This document shows, piece after piece, positions 1 to 5,899 of a stretch of DNA of 6,862 bases. The notes beneath the pieces are model-generated. The model was not told where the DNA came from, ran no database searches, and saw nothing but the letters and a program-made list of their open reading frames with translations. A program made the translations under genes and the position numbers. How positions within the stretch are numbered: position 1 is the first letter of the stretch; each line of letters starts with the position of its first letter. This stretch comes from Bacteroides sp. UBA7335 (GTDB lineage: Bacteria > Bacteroidota > Bacteroidia > Bacteroidales > Bacteroidaceae): contig DKPL01000055.1 of NCBI GenBank assembly GCA_002471185.1, forward strand, positions 1 to 6,862. The letters are read 5' to 3'.

Positions 1-2
1 TG

Positions 3-908
3 TCTTCTATATTGGTAAAACCTATCAAAAATAGTTTGACCTCGTTTGTTTTGACTGCAGTACCTAATGATTCTATTTATCTAAATACTAGTTGCCAAAC
101 TTTAGTAACTCCCGCTGGTATTACTCCAACTGTAGTTAATGGAGTAAAAACTTACAAATTTAAAGTCGCTACCGCCACTAATACTATTACATTAAAATCA
201 GATCAACCTTTGTGTAATGAAGTGATAAGTATTGCTGCTAAAAATGCAAAATCAATGGTTTTACCAATTTCTAATTCTCCTAACTCTTATTCTTTTAACC
301 TACTTATTAATGGGGCTACTAACTCTAATGTGAGCTATCAGGCGGGATTAACTCCCATTCAACTAACCTTTATTATCCCTCAAGATAGTTGGCAAACAGG
401 TGTTAATCCGGTTCAGTTTAAATATTATATTTATTGCAATAATTTAGATAATGTTTCTATTCCATCAGGGGCACGCATCACTCCTTATCAAGCTGGTTTT
501 ATTTATGAACCTGCTACTTATGGTACTCAGGTTTTAAACTTTGTTACCAATAAAGTGGTGAGTGAAGAAACGATAAGTTTGCTATCAAATAGTAGCGAGA
601 TAGCTTATGGTACAGCTACTGTGAACTATAGCAATATACCAATAAGTGGAACAATTGTATATAACTCTCCTGCTGTTAATGTGCCAGTTGACTCATTTGT
701 TTCTGTTGAAAATTCAACAGGCATTCGTGTGGGTATGATTAGTATAGATGCTGCCGGACAATACACATTAACCTTTTATGCTGATTACGCTTTAGCAGTT
801 GACGGAATATTGTATATAACCTACAATAATAATGGTACTCGCTATCAAACTAAAACGTCTGTACAGGCACTTATTGGTAATTCTACACTGAGTTTGGTGC
901 GCATTTAA
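3..908 (+). CDS. Unrecognised beta-rich, probably exported protein (5' end outside window)
   Basis: I do not recognise this protein. The frame is open from the left edge (codons from position 3), and the only early start is a TTG at 12 in mid-frame, so the true start very likely lies upstream; about 301 residues are visible, ending in TAA at 906-908. The sequence is rich in Ser, Thr, Asn, Val and Tyr in alternating hydrophobic/polar runs, with no membrane segment and few charges, which fits an extracellular beta-sandwich protein. The stretch coded by about 640-830 (GTIVY, NVPVDSFVSVEN, DAAGQYTLTFYAD) resembles one Ig-like or carboxypeptidase-regulatory-like domain. The C-terminus (LIGNSTLSLVRI) does not look like a typical type IX secretion sorting domain. 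A signal peptide or lipobox, if any, is outside the window. It is separated from the next operon by a hairpin and 255 nt, so it looks like the end of a different transcript. Confidence 0.6.
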   Translation, partial: SSILVKPIKNSLTSFVLTAVPNDSIYLNTSCQTLVTPAGITPTVVNGVKTYKFKVATATNTITLKSDQPLCNEVISIAAKNAKSMVLPISNSPNSYSFNLLINGATNSNVSYQAGLTPIQLTFIIPQDSWQTGVNPVQFKYYIYCNNLDNVSIPSGARITPYQAGFIYEPATYGTQVLNFVTNKVVSEETISLLSNSSEIAYGTATVNYSNIPISGTIVYNSPAVNVPVDSFVSVENSTGIRVGMISIDAAGQYTLTFYADYALAVDGILYITYNNNGTRYQTKTSVQALIGNSTLSLVRI

Positions 909-954
909 GTAATATTATAATTCCATTTAAACATCATTTGAATAGAGTTTCAAC

Positions 955-1000
955 ATTCTACAGCTCTTTACAGGATACTTATTGTAAAGAGCTGTAGAAT
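955..1000 (+). terminator. Perfect 18-bp hairpin, probable terminator
   Basis: The arm at 955-972 (attctacagctctttaca) is the exact reverse complement of 983-1000, with a 10-nt loop at 973-982. It lies 46 nt after the stop of the left-hand gene and before a same-strand operon, which fits a terminator for that gene. The tract after the stem (atatattgtt) is only mildly T-rich, so a textbook U-tail is absent. A regulatory or processing hairpin is possible. Confidence 0.65.
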
Positions 1001-1163
1001 ATATATTGTTAGATAAATTAATAATAAATACACCTATAAATATTTAGTCACAAATAGTTAGCATCTATTTATCTTTTCATTTTCAACCTTTGTTAACTTT
1101 AACAGCCATAAACCAATCGACAATCGATATTATTTGTACATTTGTGGACCATTTTAACGACTT
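1001..1163 (+). promoter_or_regulatory. Intergenic leader with weak promoter-like box for the six-gene operon
   Basis: This stretch holds no gene. TACATTTG at 1137-1144 matches the Bacteroidetes -7 consensus TAnnTTTG and would place the transcript start only about 10-15 nt before the ATG at 1164. No TTTG or TTG lies at the expected 19-21 nt spacing upstream (the only nearby TTTG upstream, 1089-1092, is too far), so the promoter call is weak. Just upstream of the box, the heptamer caatcga is repeated in tandem (1114-1120 and 1121-1127), which could be an operator or chance. An operon promoter must lie here or further upstream, given the hairpin at 955-1000. Confidence 0.3.
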
Positions 1164-1727
1164 ATGATAGAGAATAGAGCTTATATGCAAAAATTTGCCA
1201 TGCACTTTGGCACCTATATGGGGGTATTTTGGATTTTGAAATTTATCCTTTTCCCTTTAGGGTTTAGTATCCCTTTTTTGATGATTTTATTTTTCTGCCT
1301 TACTTTGGCTGTACCATTTATGGGCTATTTTTATGCCAAATCTTATCGTGATAAAGTTTGTGGCGGAGGCATTGGGTTTGGTCATGCATGCATCTTCACC
1401 ATTTTAATGTATGTTTTTGCCTCCTTATTGGCCTCAGTTGCCCATTTTGTTTACTTTCAGTTTATCGATAATGGTTTTGTAATTGATGCTTATACTAATA
1501 TGGTAAACCAAGTGTTTGAATTAAATCCAGCTGTAGCCGAATCTGAAAAAGAGGTTTTGACCAATGCTTTGAGTGAACTTCGTTTAATGACTCCAATAAG
1601 CATAACTCTTCAGCTATTATCAAGCGATATACTATTTTGTAGCTTAATTGCCATCCCAACCGCTTTGTTTGTGATGAAGCGTAAAAAACAGTTGACAACT
1701 GAGGAGGATGCCTCAACTATGAATTGA
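1164..1727 (+). CDS. DUF4199 family four-helix inner-membrane protein
   Basis: This is a 187-residue integral membrane protein that I place in DUF4199 (a Bacteroidota family without known function) from its length, architecture and glycosyltransferase neighbour. Hydrophobic segments lie at about residues 11-32, 36-58, 74-100 and 153-171. A short basic loop, KSYRDKVCGGGIGFGHA (59-75), joins helices 2 and 3. A longer polar, acidic loop (about 102-145) separates helices 3 and 4, and the tail is charged and cytoplasmic-looking (KRKKQ...EEDAS). The ATG at 1164 gives the full first helix; Met8 is a possible alternative start. It begins the operon, 37 nt before the glycosyltransferase gene. This pairing, which I recall from other Bacteroidales, suggests a role in the membrane step of lipid-linked sugar transfer, but that is inference. 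Confidence 0.8.
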   Translation: MIENRAYMQKFAMHFGTYMGVFWILKFILFPLGFSIPFLMILFFCLTLAVPFMGYFYAKSYRDKVCGGGIGFGHACIFTILMYVFASLLASVAHFVYFQFIDNGFVIDAYTNMVNQVFELNPAVAESEKEVLTNALSELRLMTPISITLQLLSSDILFCSLIAIPTALFVMKRKKQLTTEEDASTMN

Positions 1728-1764
1728 TAAATAATAAAACGCTGTAACTTTATAAACTAACCGT

Positions 1765-2718
1765 ATGGATATATCTATTGTAGTTCCTTTGTACAATGAG
1801 GAAGAATCATTGACCGAATTGCATAGTTGGATTGATCGAGTAATGCAAGCTAATCGCTTTTCGTATGAAATTATTTTTGTAAATGATGGTAGTACGGATC
1901 GATCTTGGCAAATAATAGAAGATTTACATAGCCAATATCCTAATGTAAAGGGGATAAAATTTAGACGAAATTACGGTAAGTCGCCTGCTTTGTATTGCGG
2001 TTTTGCTGAGGCCGAAGGGGAAGTTGTAATTACCATGGATGCTGATCTTCAGGATAGTCCAGATGAAATTCCGGAGCTTTATCGTATGATTACTGAAGAA
2101 CATTACGATTTGGTATCAGGATGGAAGCGCAAACGCTACGATCCACTATCGAAAACACTTCCTACCAAACTATTTAATGCTACGGCGCGTAAAGTTTCAG
2201 GAATTAATAACTTACACGATTTTAATTGTGGGCTAAAAGCTTATCGTAAAGAAGTTATTAAAAACATTGAAGTATATGGTGAAATGCACCGCTACATTCC
2301 TTATCTGGCTAAAAATGCAGGATTCAATCGAATTGGTGAGAAAGTAGTTCATCATCAAGCTCGTAAGTTTGGAAATACTAAATTTGGTGGTTGGAATCGT
2401 TTTGTAAATGGATATCTTGATTTAATTTCACTTTGGTTTTTATCAAAGTTTGGAGTGAAACCCATGCACTTCTTTGGTTTGCTGGGATCATTTATGTTTA
2501 TGATTGGATTTATCTCAGTGATAATAGTCGGAGCTAGTAAGTTGTATAATATGCATCACGATATGCCTTATCGTTTAGTCACTGAATCTCCTTATTTCTA
2601 TTTGTCACTTACTGCTATGATTATAGGCACTCAATTATTTCTAACCGGTTTTCTTGGTGAACTAATTTCACGCAATGCGCCCGAACGAAATAATTATCAG
2701 ATTGCAAAGAAAATATAG
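1765..2718 (+). CDS. GT2 family glycosyltransferase, polyprenyl-phosphate sugar transferase type
   Basis: This 317-residue enzyme has a GT-A fold catalytic domain followed by two membrane helices, the layout of GtrB/ArnC/DPM1-like enzymes that move a sugar from a nucleotide donor to a polyprenyl phosphate at the cytoplasmic face. Visible motifs are VVPLYNEEES near the N-terminus (6-15), VNDGSTDRSW (39-48) for the nucleotide, and DADLQD (91-96) carrying the DxD metal-binding acids. DFNCGLKAYRKEVI and HHQARKFGNTKFGG match the conserved acceptor and arginine-loop regions of this family. Helices lie at about 234-260 and 278-300. Length is normal for the family and no key residue is missing. The donor sugar cannot be read from the sequence; glucose, mannose or another sugar for surface glycan or lipid modification is possible. 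It sits 37 nt after the DUF4199 gene and 34 nt before the DUF6452 gene. Confidence 0.92.
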   Translation: MDISIVVPLYNEEESLTELHSWIDRVMQANRFSYEIIFVNDGSTDRSWQIIEDLHSQYPNVKGIKFRRNYGKSPALYCGFAEAEGEVVITMDADLQDSPDEIPELYRMITEEHYDLVSGWKRKRYDPLSKTLPTKLFNATARKVSGINNLHDFNCGLKAYRKEVIKNIEVYGEMHRYIPYLAKNAGFNRIGEKVVHHQARKFGNTKFGGWNRFVNGYLDLISLWFLSKFGVKPMHFFGLLGSFMFMIGFISVIIVGASKLYNMHHDMPYRLVTESPYFYLSLTAMIIGTQLFLTGFLGELISRNAPERNNYQIAKKI

Positions 2719-2752
2719 AACCAAACCTTTTTATAAAACTCAATTACAAGAT

Positions 2753-3262
2753 ATGAGAAATTTAATTCGCTTATTTTCACTTCTCATTATTTCGGGAGGA
2801 CTGATTGGAGGAGTAACTTCCTGTTCTGATGGAGATGACTGTTCCATTGCAGGGCGCGACATGGTTAATTCCATTGTCTATACCATAAATCCCGAAACGA
2901 ATCAAGTTGAAAAAGATACTATTTACTCACTCACAGTCACCGCACTTGGTACAGACTCTATTATTGTTAATAATCAAACCAATGTACAAACACTTTCACT
3001 CCCTTTAGCTTATGCTTTAGATTCTACAGTGTTGGTGTTTCATTATGATTATGCTACTGATCCAGCAAATAGTGATACAATATACATTAAGCAAAATAAT
3101 GTTCCTTTCTTTGAATCAATGGAGTGTGGTTATTCTATGATTCAAACAATAACAGGAATTCGTTATACCAAGCATCAAATTGATTCAATATATATACGCA
3201 ACATTAATGCCAATACAGATGGGACAGAAAATCTCAAATTATTCTATCGCTATCGCTATTAA
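2753..3262 (+). CDS. DUF6452 family lipoprotein
   Basis: This is a 169-residue predicted lipoprotein. I chose the ATG at 2753 because it directly precedes a signal peptide, MRNLIRLFSLLIISGG, ending in the lipobox VTSC with Cys24 as the lipidated residue. The upstream in-frame ATG at 2675 would overlap the glycosyltransferase gene and bury the signal peptide. The mature part begins with acidic residues (SDGDD), often seen after the lipid anchor in surface lipoproteins of this phylum. It contains SLTVTALGTDSIIVN and, at the C-terminus, GTENLKLFYRYRY, both typical of DUF6452 as I know the family. The function is unknown. Its 3' end overlaps the next gene by 44 nt, which suggests that the two are translated together and that their products work as a pair at the outer membrane. 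Confidence 0.85.
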   Translation: MRNLIRLFSLLIISGGLIGGVTSCSDGDDCSIAGRDMVNSIVYTINPETNQVEKDTIYSLTVTALGTDSIIVNNQTNVQTLSLPLAYALDSTVLVFHYDYATDPANSDTIYIKQNNVPFFESMECGYSMIQTITGIRYTKHQIDSIYIRNINANTDGTENLKLFYRYRY

Positions 3263-4001
3263 TCTGATATTGCTTTTTTGTACGGCAATGCCTTTAGCTG
3301 CTCAGCAACAACAACAAGGTTATTTGCCTCATGTGCCGAAAAGAGATCAGAAAAAAGGTCAGAAAGAAGAACCCAAAGAAGAGGTACCACTTTATAATGG
3401 TACTTATATAGGTGTAGATATCTATGGGTTAGGTGCTCGTCTTTTTGGAAGCGACTTTTTAAGTAGCGAGGTTAGTGTAGGTGTGAATTTGAAAAATCAG
3501 TTTATTCCCACTTTTGAAGCAGGGTTTGGTACTACCGACACTTGGAACGAGACCGGTATCAACTATAAAAGCACTGCACCTTATTTTCGCATAGGGGTAG
3601 ATTATAACACCATGGGGAAAAAGAAAGATAAAAGTAGCTACTTGTTTGTAGGAGCTCGCTATGCATTTAGTCATATGAACTATGATGTATCTAGCTTATC
3701 AATGAAAGATCCAATTTATGGTGGTGAAATATACAACCCCAGTTTAGAAGATTTTATTTGGGGAGGTACAATCCCCTATAATCACCTCGGGCAGAAAGCA
3801 ACTGTTCAATGGATGGAGCTTCTTGTGGGTGTTAAGGTGCAGATATATCAACGTTTCTATATGGGATGGACAGTCCGTATGAAGTGGAAATTAGCCGAAT
3901 CGTTAAGTGAATATGGTAACCCATGGATGGTTCCAGGATTTGGAAAATACAATAAAAGTAATTTAGGTATTACATACTCTTTGATTTATAAAATCCCATA
4001 A
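3219..4001 (+). CDS. DUF6048 family predicted outer-membrane beta-barrel protein
   Basis: This is a 260-residue protein from the ATG at 3219. I prefer this start to the in-frame ATG at 3180 because it yields a clean signal peptide: a short basic start (MGQKISNY), a hydrophobic core, then PLAA before a Gln run, with likely cleavage after Ala28. A charged linker rich in Lys, Glu and Gln (about residues 40-55) follows. The rest consists of alternating strands with aromatic girdles, such as GTYIGVDIYGLGARLF, YLFVGARYAF and FYMGWTVRMKWKL, ending in LGITYSLIYKIP. This fits an outer-membrane barrel, and I assign DUF6048 from the sequence style and its position next to DUF6452. The function is unknown. 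It starts inside the DUF6452 gene and ends 3 nt before mntP. Confidence 0.82.
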   Translation: MGQKISNYSIAIAINLILLFCTAMPLAAQQQQQGYLPHVPKRDQKKGQKEEPKEEVPLYNGTYIGVDIYGLGARLFGSDFLSSEVSVGVNLKNQFIPTFEAGFGTTDTWNETGINYKSTAPYFRIGVDYNTMGKKKDKSSYLFVGARYAFSHMNYDVSSLSMKDPIYGGEIYNPSLEDFIWGGTIPYNHLGQKATVQWMELLVGVKVQIYQRFYMGWTVRMKWKLAESLSEYGNPWMVPGFGKYNKSNLGITYSLIYKIP

Positions 4002-4004
4002 GAA

Positions 4005-4577
4005 ATGACTGGATTTGAAGTTTGGCTTTTAGCCTTTGCCGTGGCAATGGATTGTTTTGCTGTATCCATTGCAAGCGGAATTATTATTAAAAAAACATTG
4101 TGGCGTACAATTTTTCTTATGGCTTTCCTCTTTGGCTTCTTCCAAGGATTAATGCCGCTCGTAGGATGGTTGTGTGCTAACTCTTTTAGTCATTTAATTC
4201 AAGAAATAGACCACTGGTTTGCTTTCGTTATTTTGCTGTTTCTAGGAGGAAGAATGGTGTACGGCTCCTTTAAACCAGCCGAAGAACGTAAGTTCGATCC
4301 TACTCGCTTACGTACCATATTAACTCTAGCAGTGGCTACCAGTATTGACGCTTTGGCAGTAGGTATCTCTTTCGCCTTTTTAGGCATTAATAGCCTTAAA
4401 GGCATTATCTACCCCATTTCTGTGATTGGCTTTGTTTCATTTGCCATGTCTATCATAGGATTGCTTATTGGTATAAAATTCGGAAGTAAATTTGCTCAAA
4501 AAATACATGCCGAATTTTGGGGTGGAGTCATTTTAATTATTATCGGAGTAAAGATTCTAATAGAACACTTGTCTTAA
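4005..4577 (+). CDS. mntP: Manganese efflux pump MntP
   Basis: This 190-residue, six-helix inner-membrane protein exports Mn(II) and so protects the cell from manganese excess. It shows the internal duplication of the family: AFAVAMDCFAVSIASG with Asp16 in helix 1, and LAVATSIDALAVGISFAF with Asp115 in helix 4, the acidic residues known to be needed for transport in the E. coli protein. GFFQGLMPLVGW (44-55) and the matching later helices are conserved in position; Gln47 stands where the E. coli protein has Glu. HWFAFVILLFLGGRM (70-84) is a strong family signature. The length equals the usual length of about 190. The start is the ATG 3 nt after the preceding stop codon, so the gene is translated as part of the operon. 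No manganese riboswitch (yybP-ykoY type) could fit in front of it. Regulation by manganese, if present, would act at the operon promoter. Confidence 0.95.
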   Translation: MTGFEVWLLAFAVAMDCFAVSIASGIIIKKTLWRTIFLMAFLFGFFQGLMPLVGWLCANSFSHLIQEIDHWFAFVILLFLGGRMVYGSFKPAEERKFDPTRLRTILTLAVATSIDALAVGISFAFLGINSLKGIIYPISVIGFVSFAMSIIGLLIGIKFGSKFAQKIHAEFWGGVILIIIGVKILIEHLS

Positions 4578-4590
4578 TATACTTATTCCT

Positions 4591-5607
4591 ATGAGATCAA
4601 AGAAAAATCTACTTTGGATAGTCCTTTTAGTGATTGCTACAGTTTGGATATTGGTACGCAGAAACGAAGGAACTTATCAAACCGATAACGGTATTGTGTT
4701 TGGTACAATTTATAATATAACTTATCAATATACCGATAATTTGAAATCGGAGATTGAGGCTGAACTGAAAAAGTTTGATCAATCACTTTCTCCTTTTAAT
4801 CAATCTTCAGTAATCTCACGTATCAACCGTAACGAGGAGCTAGTAGCTGATTCGCTATTTCAGGTTTGTTTTAATAGAGCCATTGAAGTGTCAAAAGCTA
4901 CCCATGGTGCTTTCGATATTACTATTGCACCTTTGGCCAATGCATGGGGGTTTGGATTTAAAAAAGGAGTTTTTCCCGATTCATTGATGGTAGATAGCTT
5001 GCTTCAAATAACCGGGTACGAAAAGGCCTGGTTAAAGGATGGGGTAGTTATGAAAAACGATCCCCGTGTACAGTTGAGTTGTAGCGCTATAGCCAAAGGC
5101 TATGCTGTAGATGTTGTAGCTCACTTTTTAGAAAGCAAAGGAGTTAAAAATTATCTAGTAGATATTGGTGGAGAGATTGTGGCTAAAGGTAAGAACTCAC
5201 GCGATGGGTTGTGGCGCATTGGTATCAATAAGCCGGTGGACGATTCATTATCTGTCAATCAAGAGATTCAAACTATATTAGAATTAACCGATATAGGAAT
5301 GGCCACATCTGGCAATTATCGAAACTTCTATTATAAAGATGGCAAGAAATATGCTCATACCATTGACCCACGTACAGGATATCCGGTTCAGCACAGTATA
5401 CTTTCTGCAACGGTAGTAGCCGAAGATTGTATGACTGCTGACGCTTATGCTACTGCATTTATGGTGATGGGCTTAAAAGAGGCTGAGGCCTTTACAAAGT
5501 TGCATCCACACATTGATGCTTATTTTATCTATGCTGATGAAAACGGGGCATTCAAGAGTTACTTCACCGAAGGAATGGTGAAGTATATAAAGAAGATAAA
5601 TCAATAA
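4591..5607 (+). CDS. apbE: FAD:protein FMN transferase ApbE
   Basis: This 338-residue enzyme takes FMN from FAD and attaches it covalently to a Thr or Ser of a target flavoprotein outside the cytoplasm, such as NqrB, NqrC or RnfG. Residues 7-22 form an N-terminal membrane anchor with no lipobox Cys, so it is anchored by a helix and not as a lipoprotein. Signatures in order are FGTIYNITY near the start, DITIAPLANAWGFG, SAIAKGYAVD (165-174), DIGGE (191-195), ATSGNYRNF (238-246), HTIDPRTGYP (256-265) and DCMTADAYATAFMVMG (from 279). Asp284 and Thr288 occupy the Mg-binding positions of the family. Length and motifs are complete. It lies 13 nt after mntP and ends the operon at a strong hairpin. 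No target flavoprotein is encoded in the window, so the client must be elsewhere in the genome. Confidence 0.95.
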   Translation: MRSKKNLLWIVLLVIATVWILVRRNEGTYQTDNGIVFGTIYNITYQYTDNLKSEIEAELKKFDQSLSPFNQSSVISRINRNEELVADSLFQVCFNRAIEVSKATHGAFDITIAPLANAWGFGFKKGVFPDSLMVDSLLQITGYEKAWLKDGVVMKNDPRVQLSCSAIAKGYAVDVVAHFLESKGVKNYLVDIGGEIVAKGKNSRDGLWRIGINKPVDDSLSVNQEIQTILELTDIGMATSGNYRNFYYKDGKKYAHTIDPRTGYPVQHSILSATVVAEDCMTADAYATAFMVMGLKEAEAFTKLHPHIDAYFIYADENGAFKSYFTEGMVKYIKKINQ

Positions 5608-5613
5608 AAAACA

Positions 5614-5653
5614 ATTTTGTATTCATGAAGTTAGGGCTTCATGAATACAAAAT
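5614..5653. terminator. Bidirectional terminator between apbE and the DUF486 remnant
   Basis: The arm at 5614-5630 (attttgtattcatgaag) is the exact reverse complement of 5637-5653, with a 6-nt loop at 5631-5636. It separates two convergent genes. Read on the minus strand it is followed by a T-rich run (complement of about 5601-5612, with six Ts), giving a classical intrinsic terminator for the DUF486 gene. Read on the plus strand the tail is weaker. The stop codon of the minus-strand gene lies in the loop. Confidence 0.8.
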
Positions 5654-5854
5654 ATACAGCTAAAATCAAACAGCCAAAAGCTGCAAAATGATTCCAGTGA
5701 AGTGTCTCTCCTTTAAAGAGAACTGATGTGAATATTGTAAATATAACTAATGTAATTACCTCTTGAATGACCTTGAGTTGCATTAGTGTAAAAGGGCCTC
5801 CGTTACCATCGAATCCAATCCTGTTTGCTGGAATTTGACACGAGTACTCAGATA

Positions 5855-5899
5855 ATGCAAGACTGTTGCCCACCCTAAAATAATAGTTTATATTTGCAT
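5855..5899. other. Probable hybrid attachment site (element/chromosome junction)
   Basis: DUF486 homology ends within about 5865-5880, and AT-rich non-homologous DNA begins directly in front of the recombinase gene. Large serine recombinases usually sit next to their attP, so this junction is the likely attL or attR, made of half attB and half attP. A hexamer dyad, ATGCAA at 5855-5860 and TTGCAT at 5894-5899, is centred on 5877, inside the window where homology ends. This suits a roughly 50-bp att site, but a hexamer dyad may be chance. The crossover dinucleotide cannot be fixed without the empty site. Confidence 0.5.
5865..5896 (+). promoter_or_regulatory. Bacteroidetes-type promoter for the serine recombinase
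   Basis: TATATTTG at 5889-5896 is a perfect match to the -7 consensus TAnnTTTG. GTTG at 5865-5868 supplies the TTG part of the -33 box at a 20-nt spacing. The start of transcription would fall about 5901-5905, some 20 nt before the ATG at 5926. The -33 part lies in DUF486 coding sequence and the -7 part in element DNA, so the promoter appears to span the junction. Confidence 0.5.

Noticed and set aside
1495..1716. Minus-strand frame of 73 codons inside the DUF4199 gene
   Set aside because: It lies wholly antisense to a clear membrane-protein gene, has no recognisable domain and no promoter of its own.
2675..2752. Upstream in-frame start for the DUF6452 lipoprotein
   Set aside because: It would overlap the glycosyltransferase gene and put 26 polar residues before an otherwise perfect lipoprotein signal peptide starting at 2753.
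3180..3218. Upstream in-frame start for the DUF6048 protein
   Set aside because: It would extend the overlap with the DUF6452 gene and place 13 residues before a normal signal peptide; the ATG at 3219 is the better start.
3459..3674. Minus-strand frame of 71 codons inside the DUF6048 gene
   Set aside because: It is antisense to a well-supported gene and its translation shows no family signature.
4002..4004. Manganese riboswitch in front of mntP
   Set aside because: Only 3 nt separate mntP from the preceding gene, so no leader RNA of that kind can fit.
4199..4405. Minus-strand frame of 68 codons inside mntP
   Set aside because: It is antisense to a conserved transporter gene, and its translation is a mirror of conserved codons with no sign of a real protein.
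5842..5849. Palindrome gagtactc inside the DUF486 remnant as the recombination core
   Set aside because: DUF486 homology continues for at least 20 nt beyond it toward the recombinase, so the crossover must lie further right.
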